Source: Azospirillum sp051124815
GTDB lineage: Bacteria > Pseudomonadota > Alphaproteobacteria > Azospirillales > Azospirillaceae
Assembly: GCF_051124815.1 (NCBI RefSeq)
Contig: NZ_CP118488.1
Location: forward strand, 248,001 to 312,000
DNA length: 64,000 nt
Reading direction: 5' to 3'
Shown: positions 27,599 to 36,699 of the stretch, piece after piece
Layout: every line of letters begins with the position of its first letter
Numbering within the stretch: the first letter of the stretch is position 1
Notes under the pieces: generated by a model
Databases searched by the model: none
The model's input: only the letters and a program-made list of their open reading frames with translations
What the model was told of the DNA's origin: nothing
Position numbers and translations under genes: made by a program

Positions 27599-27913
27599 GT
27601 CGGGCAGGGGGAGGTGGGTCGCCTGCGGCGATTCGCCTCCCCTTTCGCGGAAAACACTGATTTTCACGCCGCCGTATGTCCGCGAACTCGATCATCGGCC
27701 TTCTCAATCGCACGCGAATGGAGCACACTGCCGGTCTAAGTGTGGGCATCGCCTTCGCAGTTGCACAAAATTTCGGCAAACTGTTGAATTGATCACGACA
27801 TAGTCATTCCTCTTGTCTATTTTCTTAAACGCGTGGTACCGTCAGGGTCAGAAAGACGGACCGGGCCGGGGTGGCGTACCCGGATCCAGGTCGCCTGTGA
27901 CGGGAGCGGACGG
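27599..27913. other. Gap before the ABC transporter operon
   Basis: About 315 bp with no supported gene. The right half (27770-27835) is AT-richer and includes TTGAATTGATCA and TCTATTTTCTTAAAC, so the operon promoter is probably here, but I cannot fix a -35/-10 pair. A partial resemblance of the TTCTTAAAC stretch to the palindrome at 33558 is too weak to call an operator. Confidence 0.4.
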
Positions 27914-29023
27914 ATGGACGGCGGGATGATCGCGACGACAGATACCCTGGTGCGCTTTTCCGGGGTGCAAAAGACCTACGATGGCGAGCATCTCGTGGTG
28001 AAAAGCCTCGATCTCGACATTCGCAAGGGCGAATTCCTGACGCTGCTGGGGCCGTCGGGGTCGGGCAAGACCACCACGCTGATGATGCTGGCCGGGTTCG
28101 AGGTGCCGACCCATGGCGACATCTTCATCGGCGACCGGCCGATCAAGAACACGCCGCCGCACAAGCGCGACATCGGCATGGTCTTCCAGAACTACGCCCT
28201 GTTCCCCCACCTGACGATCGAGGAAAACGTCGCCTTCCCGCTGTCGGTGCGCGGCGTTCCGAAGGCGGAGGTGAAGGAGCGGGTGGCCGCGGCGCTCGAC
28301 ATGATCAAGCTCGGCAACCTCGCCGGCCGCCATCCAGGCCAGCTCTCCGGCGGCCAGCAGCAGCGCGTTGCGCTTGCCCGTGCCCTGGTCTTCAATCCGG
28401 CGCTGGTGCTGATGGACGAGCCGCTGGGCGCGCTCGACAAGCGCCTGCGCGAGCATATGCAGCTGGAGATCAAGCGCCTGCACGAGACGATGGGCCTGAC
28501 CGTCGTCTACGTCACCCATGACCAGGGGGAGGCGCTGACGATGTCCGACCGCATCGCGGTCTTCAACGACGGCATCGTCCAGCAGATCGACCGGCCCGAT
28601 GCGCTGTACGAGCGGCCGGTGAACAGCTTCGTCGCCAACTTCATCGGCGAGAACAATGTCCTGAGCGGCGTTGTCGAAAATATCGAACAGGGCTGGGCGC
28701 GGGTCGCGCTGGATGCCGGCGGTTCGGTGGTGGCGCAGGCGGTGAACATCGGCGGCGCCGGCAACCGGACCTCGCTGTCGCTGCGGCCGGAGCGTGTCGC
28801 CATCGAAACCGGCGACAGCGGCGACAGCGGCATGAACCGGCTGCCGGCGACGCTGACCGACCTGATCTATCTCGGCGACCACACGCTGGCGGTGCTGAGC
28901 ACGCCGGCCAACCCGGAATTCATGGTCAAGCTGCCGGCCGGCTCCTATGCCGGCCTGGCGCCGGGCCAGGATGTCTACATCGCGTTCCGCCCGGAGGACT
29001 GCCGGGCGCTCGATCCGGTCTGA
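27914..29023 (+). CDS. Polyamine/GABA-type ABC transporter ATP-binding protein
   Basis: A 369-residue PotA-like ATPase energising the uptake system encoded downstream. Walker A GPSGSGKTT, signature LSGGQQQR, Walker B VLMDEPLGALD and the switch His in VTHDQGEA are intact. The C-terminal 110 residues form a TOBE/MOP regulatory domain. ATG at 27914 follows GGGAG; ATG at 27926 is an alternative. It heads a four-gene transporter operon of the polyamine/opine type, which includes spermidine/putrescine and rhizobial GABA (Gts) systems. Confidence 0.92.
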   Translation: MDGGMIATTDTLVRFSGVQKTYDGEHLVVKSLDLDIRKGEFLTLLGPSGSGKTTTLMMLAGFEVPTHGDIFIGDRPIKNTPPHKRDIGMVFQNYALFPHLTIEENVAFPLSVRGVPKAEVKERVAAALDMIKLGNLAGRHPGQLSGGQQQRVALARALVFNPALVLMDEPLGALDKRLREHMQLEIKRLHETMGLTVVYVTHDQGEALTMSDRIAVFNDGIVQQIDRPDALYERPVNSFVANFIGENNVLSGVVENIEQGWARVALDAGGSVVAQAVNIGGAGNRTSLSLRPERVAIETGDSGDSGMNRLPATLTDLIYLGDHTLAVLSTPANPEFMVKLPAGSYAGLAPGQDVYIAFRPEDCRALDPV

Positions 29024-29091
29024 GGACGTGGTTCCTCGGCGCCAGGATGCCTCTCAGCAACAACAACCACGACGAATAAGGACGGGGAATC

Positions 29092-30138
29092 ATGTCGAAG
29101 ATTAAGGTGGCTCTCGGTTTCGCTGCGACCTTCACCGCCCTCACGGCCCTGGCTTCGGCCGCAAGCGCCCGCGACCTCACCGTCGTGTCGTGGGGCGGCG
29201 CCTATCAGGACGTCCAGAAGAAGGTGTATTTCGGTCCGTTCAAGGAGACCGGCACGCCGATGAACGACGAATCCTGGGACGGCGGCGTCGGCGTCCTGCG
29301 CGCCAAGGTCCAGGGCGGCGCCTCCACCTGGGACGTCGTGCAGGTCGAGAGCGAGGAACTGGCGCTGGGCTGCGACGAAGGCCTGTACGAGAAGCTGAAC
29401 TATTCCAAGATCGGCGGCGAGGACATCTATCTGCCCTCCACGGTCAACCCCTGCGGCGTCGGCGCCATCGTCTATGACTTTGTCCTCGGCTACGACAAGG
29501 ACAAGCTGAAGGACGCGCCGAAGAGCTGGGCCGATTTCTTCGACACCAAGAAGTATCCGGGCAAGCGCGGCCTGCGCCAGGGCGCCAAGACCACGCTGGA
29601 GATCGCGCTGATGGCCGACGGCGTCGCTCCGGCGGACGTCTACAAGGTGCTGGGCACCGATGCCGGCATCGACCGCGCCTTCAAGAAGCTCGACACCATC
29701 AAGAACGACATCGTCTGGTGGAAGGCCGGCGCCCAGCCGCCGCAGCTGCTGGCTTCGGGCGAAGTGGCGATGACCTCGGTCTACAACGGCCGCATCGACG
29801 CCGCCAACAAGAACGAGAAGAAGAACTTCGGCATGGTGTGGAACGGCGCGCTCTACACCATCGACAGCTGGGTGATCCTGAAGGGCAGCCCGAACCAGGA
29901 CGCCGCCTACAAGTTCCTGAACTTCGTCGGCAAGGCGGAGAACCAGGCCAAGCTGTCCGAAGGCATCGCCTACGGCACGTCGAACAAGAAGGCCCCGTCG
30001 CTGCTGCCGAAGGCGGTGCTGGCCGACCTGCCGACCGCGCCGGACAACATGAAGAACGCGATCGAGATCAACACCGATTTCTGGCTGGAGAACATCGACC
30101 GCCTGACCGAACGCTTCAACAAGTGGGCGGCGAAGTAA
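29092..30138 (+). CDS. Polyamine/GABA-type ABC transporter substrate-binding protein
   Basis: A 348-residue PotD-like periplasmic protein. The Sec signal peptide (LGFAATFTALTALASAASA) is cleaved before RDLTVVSWGGAYQD, the typical start of this family. KYPGKRGLRQGAKTTLEIALM and YNGRIDAANKNEKKNFG are family landmarks. Ligand cannot be read from the sequence; neighbouring gabD and gabT genes suggest putrescine, another polyamine, or GABA itself. A REP-like element separates it from the permease genes, which may favour excess binding protein. Confidence 0.9.
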   Translation: MSKIKVALGFAATFTALTALASAASARDLTVVSWGGAYQDVQKKVYFGPFKETGTPMNDESWDGGVGVLRAKVQGGASTWDVVQVESEELALGCDEGLYEKLNYSKIGGEDIYLPSTVNPCGVGAIVYDFVLGYDKDKLKDAPKSWADFFDTKKYPGKRGLRQGAKTTLEIALMADGVAPADVYKVLGTDAGIDRAFKKLDTIKNDIVWWKAGAQPPQLLASGEVAMTSVYNGRIDAANKNEKKNFGMVWNGALYTIDSWVILKGSPNQDAAYKFLNFVGKAENQAKLSEGIAYGTSNKKAPSLLPKAVLADLPTAPDNMKNAIEINTDFWLENIDRLTERFNKWAAK

Positions 30139-30167
30139 GCTTTAGCTTTACGAAAGAGCACCTCCTC

Positions 30168-30394
30168 CCCCTCTCCCCCCGCTCACGCGCAAACTTCGTT
30201 TGCGCTGACGCGACAGGCGGACCTCCGGTCCGCCGAAAGCGGGGAGAGGGTCGGGGTGAGGGGGACGCACCGCGGCACGCATCGGGCCAAAATGTGCTTC
30301 CCCATATACTTTCCGGCGGATCATTTCCCGCCCTTCGGTGACCGGACGCCTTGCGTCCCCCTCACCCTGACCCTCTCCCCGGGGGGGAGAGGGG
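30168..30394. repeat. REP-like mosaic inside the transporter operon, copy 3
   Basis: Mirrored arms with CTCTCCCC/GGGGAGAG cores enclose about 150 bp. The left arm is itself interrupted by smaller palindromes: GCGCAAACTTCGTTTGCGC and GGCGGACCTCCGGTCCGCC. Nested insertion of hairpins within a hairpin element suggests several rounds of element gain. It occupies the whole gap (30139-30439) between binding protein and first permease. Confidence 0.78.
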
Positions 30395-30439
30395 ATGGTG
30401 CGCAAGCACCCACTGCGTCTTCTCAACAGGACAATGCCG

Positions 30440-31690
30440 ATGACAGCCGCCTTCGTTGCCGGCGCCGACGTGCCGTTGAAGCGTCGATTGAAACGGGCCG
30501 AGCGGGCCCGGCAGTTCCGTGCGCTGGGCCTGGTGCTGCCGCTGCTGGCCTTCCTGCTGTTCACCTTCGTCGTGCCGCTCGCCGGCATGATCTGGAAGTC
30601 GGTGGACGACTGGGAGGTGCCGCAGGCGATGCCGCAGACCGTCGCGGCGCTGGAGCATTGGAACGGCCAGGGCCTGCCCGACGAGGCGGCCTATGCCGCG
30701 CTCGCCGCCGACGTCCGCGCCGCGTATGATGCCGGCACGCTGGCCGTCGCCGCCAAGCGGCTGAACTACATCGTCAACGGCTATCGCACCACGCTGCTTT
30801 CCACCGGCCGCAAGCTGAAGGAGCAGCCGGCTCCCGGCACCGCCAAGGAAACCCTGATCGGCATCAACCCGGCCTGGGGCGAGCGCGAGAGCTGGACTGC
30901 GATCAAGAGCGCCAGCGGCCCGGTCACCAGCTACTACCTGCTGGCGGCGGTCGATCTGACCCGCAATGCCGACGGCGCCATCGTGCATGCCCCGGCGGAC
31001 CAGTCGATCTACCGCGAGGTGTTCATGCGCACCTTCGAGATCGGCTTCGGCGTCACGGCGCTCTGCCTGATCCTGGGCTTCCCGGTGGCCTATCTGCTGG
31101 CGAACCTGCCGACCGGCCGGTCGAACCTGCTGATGATCTTCGTCCTGCTGCCCTTCTGGACTTCGCTGCTGGTGCGCACCTGCGCCTGGATCGTCATCCT
31201 GCAGAGCGAGGGCATCGTCAACGGCTCGCTGGAATGGCTGGGCATCATCGACGAGCCGCTGCGGCTGATCTACAACCGCTTCGGCGTCTACATGGCGATG
31301 ACCCATGTGCTGCTGCCCTTCATGATCCTGCCGCTCTACAGCGTCATGCGCGGCATCTCGCCGGCCTACATGCGGGCCGCCGCCTCGCTCGGCGCGCCGC
31401 CGGCCACCGCCTTCCTGCGCATCTACCTGCCGCAGACCATTCCCGGCATCGGCGCCGGTTGCCTGCTCGTCTTCATCCTGGCCATCGGCTACTACATCAC
31501 GCCGGCGCTGGTCGGTGGGGCCGCCGACCAGATGATTTCGTCCTTCATCGCCTTCTACACCACGGAAACGGTCAACTGGGGCCTTGCCTCGGCGCTGGGT
31601 GCGGTTCTGCTGCTCTCCACGCTGGTGCTGGCGCTGCTCTACGGCAAGCTGGCGCTCGGCCGCCAGACGACGGGAGGTCTGAAGAATTGA
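30440..31690 (+). CDS. Polyamine/GABA-type ABC transporter permease 1 (PotB-like)
   Basis: A 416-residue inner-membrane permease. A first membrane helix (LGLVLPLLAFLLFTFVVPLAG) is followed by an unusually long hydrophilic loop (about residues 50-190), then five helices. The coupling EAA-type motif is visible as RAAASLGAPPATAFLRIYLPQTIPGI. The long periplasmic insert is known in some PotB homologues of alphaproteobacteria. ATG at 30440 is preferred, AGGA lying about 9 bp upstream; 30434 is possible. It overlaps the next permease by 4 bp. Confidence 0.9.
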   Translation: MTAAFVAGADVPLKRRLKRAERARQFRALGLVLPLLAFLLFTFVVPLAGMIWKSVDDWEVPQAMPQTVAALEHWNGQGLPDEAAYAALAADVRAAYDAGTLAVAAKRLNYIVNGYRTTLLSTGRKLKEQPAPGTAKETLIGINPAWGERESWTAIKSASGPVTSYYLLAAVDLTRNADGAIVHAPADQSIYREVFMRTFEIGFGVTALCLILGFPVAYLLANLPTGRSNLLMIFVLLPFWTSLLVRTCAWIVILQSEGIVNGSLEWLGIIDEPLRLIYNRFGVYMAMTHVLLPFMILPLYSVMRGISPAYMRAAASLGAPPATAFLRIYLPQTIPGIGAGCLLVFILAIGYYITPALVGGAADQMISSFIAFYTTETVNWGLASALGAVLLLSTLVLALLYGKLALGRQTTGGLKN

Positions 31691-32517
31691 GCGCGAACCA
31701 TTCCCCCCAGACCGCCAGCCAGCGCATCGCCTGGATCGGCACGATCGTCGCCTCCACGCTGGTGTTCATCTTCCTGATGGCGCCGATCCTGGCGATCGTG
31801 CCGCTGTCCTTCAGTTCCAGCACCTACCTGACCTATCCGCTGCCCGGCCTGTCGCTGCGCTGGTACGAGGAATTTCTCAACTCGGCGCGCTGGATGAATT
31901 CGCTGAAGAACAGCTTCATCATCGGCATATCGTCGGCGATGCTGTCGATGGCGCTGGGCACGCTCGCCTCGCTTGGTCTCGCCCAGTGGAAGAGCAAGTG
32001 GAAGCCGCTGATCCTGGCCGTCGTGCTGTCGCCGATGGTGGTTCCGGTGGTCATCACCGCGGTCGGCGTCTATTTCTTCTTCGCGCCGCTTGGGCTGACC
32101 GGCAACTATCTCGGCCTGATCCTGGTCCACACCGCGCTGGCGACGCCCTTCGTCGTCATCACCGTGTCGGCGACGCTGCAGAGCTTCGACATGACACTGG
32201 CGCGCGCCGCCGCCTCGCTCGGGGCGCCGCCGCTGCTGACCTTCCGCAAGGTGATCCTGCCGCTGATCCTGCCGGGTCTGGCGTCGGGCGCGCTGTTTGC
32301 CTTCGCCACCAGTTTCGACGAGGTGGTGACGGTGCTGTTCCTCGCGGGGCCCGAGCAGCGCACCCTGCCGCGTGAGATGTTCAGCGGCATCCGCGAGAAC
32401 ATCAGCCCGACCATCACCGCGGTGGCGGTGGTGCTGACGGTGATCTCGGTCTTCATGCTGTCGACGCTGGAAATCCTGCGCCGCCGCAACGAGCGGCTGA
32501 AGGGGAACGTAAGGTAG
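31687..32517 (+). CDS. Polyamine/GABA-type ABC transporter permease 2 (PotC-like)
   Basis: A 276-residue permease with six predicted membrane helices and the EAA coupling motif RAAASLGAPPLLTFRKVILPLILPGL. The start is TTG at 31687, which overlaps the previous stop as TTGA, indicating translational coupling. The much longer open frame upstream reads through the partner permease and is not coding. It completes the ATPase-binding protein-two permease set. Confidence 0.9.
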   Translation: MSANHSPQTASQRIAWIGTIVASTLVFIFLMAPILAIVPLSFSSSTYLTYPLPGLSLRWYEEFLNSARWMNSLKNSFIIGISSAMLSMALGTLASLGLAQWKSKWKPLILAVVLSPMVVPVVITAVGVYFFFAPLGLTGNYLGLILVHTALATPFVVITVSATLQSFDMTLARAAASLGAPPLLTFRKVILPLILPGLASGALFAFATSFDEVVTVLFLAGPEQRTLPREMFSGIRENISPTITAVAVVLTVISVFMLSTLEILRRRNERLKGNVR

Positions 32518-32607
32518 GGATGATCGGAGCGGCTGCGGCATCGCTGCGGTGGAAAGTCCGGCCGCTCTGCCCTATCTTTCCAGCGATTGCTTTGACGAGG
32601 GATCGCG

Positions 32608-32889
32608 ATGTCCGCAGTGCCGTTCGACACCCTGCGCTTTGCCACGAAACTGCAAGCCGGCGGCTTCACGGTGGAGCAGGCGCGCGCTGCGGCGGAGGCT
32701 TTCGCCGAGGCGACGAGCCAGGAAATCGCGACGAAGGCCGACATCGCCGCATTGGGCAGCATGGTACGCGGCGATGTTCAGATCATGGAGCGGGACCTGA
32801 AAATCTGGTTCGGCAAGATGATGGCATGGCAGCTTACCGCGATTGCCGGGCTGCTGGGCATCGCAACCGCGGTGGTCAAGCTGCTCTGA
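32608..32889 (+). CDS. DUF1640-type small membrane-anchored protein
   Basis: A 93-residue protein starting MSAVPFDTLRFATKLQAGGF, the usual opening of DUF1640 (CCDC90-like) proteins. A short helical segment with ATKADIAALGSMVRGD follows, ending in a single membrane helix (WQLTAIAGLLGIATAVVKLL). The coiled-coil part is shorter than in most members. Function of the family in bacteria is unknown. It sits between the transporter operon and the convergent regulator. Confidence 0.75.
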   Translation: MSAVPFDTLRFATKLQAGGFTVEQARAAAEAFAEATSQEIATKADIAALGSMVRGDVQIMERDLKIWFGKMMAWQLTAIAGLLGIATAVVKLL

Positions 32890-32906
32890 TCCGGCGGTGC
32901 CGCCGC

Positions 32907-33473
32907 TCACAGATACGGCGGCGTGCAGGCGCTGATCAACTCGCACTCCACCTCGCCGATGTTGCGGAACCGATGGGGCACGCGGCTGTCGAAGAAATAG
33001 GCGTCGCCGGGGCCGAGAAGCTGTTTGCGGTCGCCCACCGTCAGCTCGATCTGTCCCTTGATGACGATGCCGCCTTCTTCGGATTCGTGCTGCAGCATGG
33101 TGCGGCCGGTGTCGGCGCCGGGGGCGTAACGTTCGTGGAGGATTTGCAGGTTGCGGCTGCGCAGGTCGCCGACCTGACGGAAGGAAACCTGGCCGACCGT
33201 GCCCTTCAGCTCGCCGGCCAATTCGATCAGCTCGTTGCCCTTGAAGAAAATCTGCTCGGGCGGCGGCAGATCGTCGGAGGAGAAGAATTCGGCCAACGTC
33301 ATCGGGATGCCCTGAAGCACCTTGCGCAGCGACGACACCGACGGACTGCTGCGGTTCTGCTCGATCAGGGAGATCGTGCCGTTCGTCACTCCGGCCCGCT
33401 GGGCGAGCGCCCGCTGAGACAGCCCATGCTGTTCGCGGATCTGCTTCAACCTTGCGCCGACATCGAATTCCAT
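32907..33473 (-). CDS. XRE-family regulator with cupin domain (PuuR-like)
   Basis: A 188-residue repressor-type protein. The N-terminal lambda-type helix-turn-helix (residues about 5-60: LKQIREQHGLSQRALAQRAG, TNGTISLIEQNRSSPSVSSL) is joined to a cupin_2 ligand domain (about 110-185: GIVIKGQIELTVGDRKQLLGPGDAYFFDSRVPHRF). This is the PuuR arrangement; PuuR controls putrescine and GABA catabolism. ATG at 33473 follows AGGAG. It is divergent from the succinate-semialdehyde dehydrogenase gene, with a palindromic operator between them. Confidence 0.9.
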   Translation of the reverse strand: MEFDVGARLKQIREQHGLSQRALAQRAGVTNGTISLIEQNRSSPSVSSLRKVLQGIPMTLAEFFSSDDLPPPEQIFFKGNELIELAGELKGTVGQVSFRQVGDLRSRNLQILHERYAPGADTGRTMLQHESEEGGIVIKGQIELTVGDRKQLLGPGDAYFFDSRVPHRFRNIGEVECELISACTPPYL

Positions 33474-33557
33474 CACCGGACTCCTGCTCCACACCCGTCT
33501 AGGCAATAGCCCATTCGCGCAACCCCGTCATCAGAATATGAACAGCTAAACAGGGGT

Positions 33558-33575
33558 TGTTTAATTTATTAAACA
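33558..33575. promoter_or_regulatory. Palindromic operator for the XRE-cupin regulator
   Basis: TGTTTAATTTATTAAACA: perfect 8-bp arms TGTTTAAT and ATTAAACA around a 2-bp centre. It stands out as an AT-rich block in GC-rich DNA, midway between the regulator and the dehydrogenase gene. The position fits control of both divergent promoters. Assignment to the adjacent regulator is inference. Confidence 0.65.
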
Positions 33576-33690
33576 TGGTAGGCTTCTGTCCAAGGTCCAG
33601 GCCCCCGCGCAGGAAATCCTTGATTAGAAAGGACATTTCCACCGGGTGCGGCCGGACGGTTCCACAATCCTCATCCAGGGCGGATCGAAC

Positions 33691-35151
33691 ATGCTGTCGC
33701 TGAACGACCAGGGCCTTCTCCGAACCAAGGGCTACGTGAACGGTGCGTGGCGCGCGGCCGATTCCGGGAAGTGCTTCCCGGTCACCAACCCCGCCACCGG
33801 CGCCGTCATCGCCGAGGTGTCCGACATGGGCGCCGCCGAGACGCGCGAGGCGATCGATGCCGCCAACGCCGCCCTGCCGGCGTGGAAGGCCAAGACCGCC
33901 AAGGAGCGCGCGGCCATCCTGCGCCGCTGGTACGACCTGATCCTCGCGGCGCAGGAGGATCTGGCCCAACTGATGACCGCCGAGCAGGGCAAGCCTCTGG
34001 CCGAAGCACGCGGCGAAGTGGTCTATGGCGCCTCCTTCATCGAGTGGTTCGCGGAGGAGGGCAAGCGCGCCTACGGCGACGTCATCCCCAGCTTCGCCGC
34101 CAACAAGCGCATCGTCGTGCTGAAGGAGGCCATCGGTGTCGTCGCCGCGATCACGCCGTGGAACTTCCCGAACGCCATGATCACCCGCAAATGCGCCCCG
34201 GCTCTCGCCGCCGGCTGCACCGTGGTGGTCAAGCCGGCTGAGGACACCCCGCTGTCGGCGCTGGCGCTGGCCGAGCTGGCCGAGCGCGCCGGCATGCCGG
34301 CCGGTGTCTTCAACATCGTGATGGGCCGCGACCCGGCCGCCATCGGCCATGAGCTGACCCACAGCCCGATCGTCCGCAAGGTCAGCTTCACCGGCTCGAC
34401 CGAGATCGGCAAGCTGCTGATGCGGCAGGCCGCCAGCACGGTCAAGAAGGTGTCGCTGGAGCTGGGCGGCAACGCCCCCTTCATCGTCTTCGACGACGCC
34501 GACCTGGACGAGGCGGTCAAGGGCGCCATGGCGTCGAAGTACCGCAACGCCGGGCAGACCTGCGTCTGTGCCAACCGCCTGCTGGTGCAGGCCGGCGTCT
34601 ATGACGCCTTCGCGGCCAAGCTGGCCGAGGCGGTCAAGGCGCTGAAGGTCGGCAACGGCGCCGAGCCGGGCGTCACCCAGGGTCCGCTGATCAACGCCGA
34701 CGCCATCGCCAAGGTGGAAGAGCTGATGGGCGACGCGCTGGAGAAGGGCGCCAAGGTCGCGCTCGGCGGCAAGCGTCACGAGCTGGGCGGCACCTTCTTC
34801 GAGCCGACGATCCTGACCGGCATCACCACCGAGATGCGCGTCGCCCGCGAGGAGATCTTCGGCCCGGTCGCCCCGCTGTTCAAGTTCGAGACAGAAGAGG
34901 ACGCCATCCGCATGGCGAACGACACCGAATTCGGTCTCGCCGCCTATTTCTACAGCCGCGACATCGGCCGCGTCTGGCGCGTGGCGGAAAAGCTGGAATA
35001 CGGCATCGTCGGCATCAACGAAGGCATCATCTCGACCGAAGTCGCCCCCTTCGGCGGCGTCAAGGAGTCGGGCATCGGCCGCGAAGGCTCCAAGTACGGC
35101 CTCGATGATTTCATGGAAGTCAAATATCTCTGCGTCGGCCTCGGCGCCTGA
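33691..35151 (+). CDS. gabD: NAD(P)-dependent succinate-semialdehyde dehydrogenase
   Basis: A 486-residue aldehyde dehydrogenase oxidising succinate semialdehyde to succinate. ITPWNFPNAMITRKCAPALAAGC and GSTEIGKLLM belong to the cofactor site. The catalytic Glu is in LELGGNAPFIVFDDADLD and the nucleophile Cys291 is in AGQTCVCANR, with the extra cysteine two residues on as in GabD proteins. ATG at 33691 gives the standard length and N-terminus. gabT follows after 34 bp, defining a GABA-to-succinate operon. Related semialdehydes such as glutarate semialdehyde are possible substrates. Confidence 0.93.
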   Translation: MLSLNDQGLLRTKGYVNGAWRAADSGKCFPVTNPATGAVIAEVSDMGAAETREAIDAANAALPAWKAKTAKERAAILRRWYDLILAAQEDLAQLMTAEQGKPLAEARGEVVYGASFIEWFAEEGKRAYGDVIPSFAANKRIVVLKEAIGVVAAITPWNFPNAMITRKCAPALAAGCTVVVKPAEDTPLSALALAELAERAGMPAGVFNIVMGRDPAAIGHELTHSPIVRKVSFTGSTEIGKLLMRQAASTVKKVSLELGGNAPFIVFDDADLDEAVKGAMASKYRNAGQTCVCANRLLVQAGVYDAFAAKLAEAVKALKVGNGAEPGVTQGPLINADAIAKVEELMGDALEKGAKVALGGKRHELGGTFFEPTILTGITTEMRVAREEIFGPVAPLFKFETEEDAIRMANDTEFGLAAYFYSRDIGRVWRVAEKLEYGIVGINEGIISTEVAPFGGVKESGIGREGSKYGLDDFMEVKYLCVGLGA

Positions 35152-35185
35152 CCAGCCCCACGGGAAAGTCAAAGGAAAGAAGACC

Positions 35186-36475
35186 ATGAGCACCAACCAG
35201 TCCTTCGTCGCCCGTCGCGAGGCCGCCGTCTCCCGTGGCATTTCCGCCGGCATGCCCTTCTACATCGACCGTGCTGAAAACGCCGAGATGTGGGACATCG
35301 AGGGCAAGCGCTTCATCGACTTCGCCGGCGGCATCGCCGTGCTGAACACCGGCCACCGTCACCCGAAGGTGATGGAGGCGGTGAAGGCGCAGCTGGAGCG
35401 TTTCACCCACACCTGCGCGATGGTCACGCCCTATGACAGCTTCGTCGAGCTGGCGGAGAAGCTGAACGCGCTGGTCCCCGGCCCGACGCCGAAGAAGACC
35501 GCCTTCTTCACCACCGGCGCCGAGGCGGTCGAGAACGCCGTCAAGGTCGCCCGCGCCGCCACCGGCCGTCCCGGCGTCGTCGCCTTCTCCGGCGGCTTCC
35601 ATGGCCGCACGCTGCTGACCATGGGCCTGACCGGCAAGGTCGTGCCCTACAAGGTCGGCTTCGGTCCCTTCCCGGCCGAGATCTTCCATGTGCCCTTCCC
35701 CAACGCCTATCGCGGCATCAGCGAGGCGGAGAGCCTGAAGGCGCTGGAGAACCTGTTCAAGTCCGACGTCGATCCGGCCCGCGTCGCCGCCATCATCATC
35801 GAACCGGTGCAGGGCGAGGGCGGCTTCAACATCGCTTCGCCGTCCTTCCTGCAGGCGATCCGCGCGGTTTGCGACAAGCACGGCATCGTGATGATCGTCG
35901 ACGAGATCCAGACCGGCTTCGCCCGCACCGGCAAGATGTTCGCCGTCGAGCATGCCGGGATCGAGCCGGACCTCGTCACCATGGCGAAGAGCCTGGCCGG
36001 CGGCTTCCCGCTGTCGGCGCTGACCGGCAAGGCGGCGCTGATGGATGCCCCGATCCCCGGCGGCCTGGGCGGCACCTATGCCGGCAGCCCGCTGGCGACC
36101 ACCGCCGCGCTGGCCGTCATCGACGTGATCGAGGAAGAGAAGCTGATCGAGCGCGCCGAGAAGCTTGGCGAGCGCATCGCCGGCCGCTTCCGCACCATGG
36201 CCCAGCGCAACAGCCTGTCGGTGATCGGCGACGTCCGCAACCTGGGCGCCATGGTCGCCATGGAGCTGGTGACCGACCGCGAGACCAAGGAGCCGGCGGC
36301 CGACCTGACCAAGGCGCTGGTCGCCAAGGCGGCGGAAAAGGGCCTGATCCTGCTGTCCTGCGGCACCTACGCCAACGTCATCCGCGTCCTGGTCCCGCTG
36401 ACCGCCTCGGATGCCCTGGTCGACGAAGGCCTGGACATCATCGAGCGTTCGCTGGAAGAACTGGTGTCGGCGTAA
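35186..36475 (+). CDS. gabT: 4-Aminobutyrate--2-oxoglutarate transaminase
   Basis: A 429-residue class III PLP aminotransferase converting GABA and 2-oxoglutarate to succinate semialdehyde and glutamate. FTTGAEAVENAVKVARAATGRPGVVAFSGGFHGRT is cofactor-site sequence, IVDEIQTGFARTG holds the ring-stacking Asp, and Lys268 (TMAKSLAGGFPLSA) forms the Schiff base, the same number as in E. coli GabT. GGLGGTYAGSPLA fits GabT rather than acetylornithine enzymes. AAAGGAAAGA precedes the ATG. Putrescine-derived 4-aminobutyrate entering from the transporter would be consumed here. Confidence 0.93.
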   Translation: MSTNQSFVARREAAVSRGISAGMPFYIDRAENAEMWDIEGKRFIDFAGGIAVLNTGHRHPKVMEAVKAQLERFTHTCAMVTPYDSFVELAEKLNALVPGPTPKKTAFFTTGAEAVENAVKVARAATGRPGVVAFSGGFHGRTLLTMGLTGKVVPYKVGFGPFPAEIFHVPFPNAYRGISEAESLKALENLFKSDVDPARVAAIIIEPVQGEGGFNIASPSFLQAIRAVCDKHGIVMIVDEIQTGFARTGKMFAVEHAGIEPDLVTMAKSLAGGFPLSALTGKAALMDAPIPGGLGGTYAGSPLATTAALAVIDVIEEEKLIERAEKLGERIAGRFRTMAQRNSLSVIGDVRNLGAMVAMELVTDRETKEPAADLTKALVAKAAEKGLILLSCGTYANVIRVLVPLTASDALVDEGLDIIERSLEELVSA

Positions 36476-36491
36476 CCTCTCCCACCCCCAT

Positions 36492-36658
36492 ATCCCCTCT
36501 CCCCCCCGGGGAGAGGGTTAGGGTGAGGGGGATGCGTTGCGGAGCGCCGGTGATAGTGCCGGCGCTCCGCGATTCTTGTAAATCCTCGCCATGCGTCCCC
36601 CTCACCCTTCCCAAGCTTCGCTTGGGCCCCTTCCCTCTCCCCAGGGGAGAGAGGGGAC
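36492..36658. repeat. REP-like mosaic element, copy 4
   Basis: Mirrored CTCTCCCC/GGGGAGAG arms enclose a centre with a long perfect hairpin, GCGGAGCGCCGG at 36539-36550 and CCGGCGCTCCGC at 36560-36571. A small insertion, CCCAAGCTTCGCTTGGG, interrupts the right arm. It fills the gap between gabT and the CoA-transferase gene and could reduce read-through between them. Confidence 0.78.
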
Positions 36659-36699
36659 TCAAGGGCGGGGGAGTGCCAATAAATCAGGAGGAACACACC

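Noticed and set aside
27745..27758. GG-N10-GC spacing resembling a sigma-54 promoter before the ABC operon
   Set aside because: The invariant GG and GC are spaced correctly, but the -12 TT and most of the -24 consensus do not match.
35869..36699. Long upstream extension of the CoA-transferase frame through gabT
   Set aside because: The extension is out of frame with gabT and Arg/Pro-rich; a TTG with AGGAGG at 36700 gives the family-standard start.
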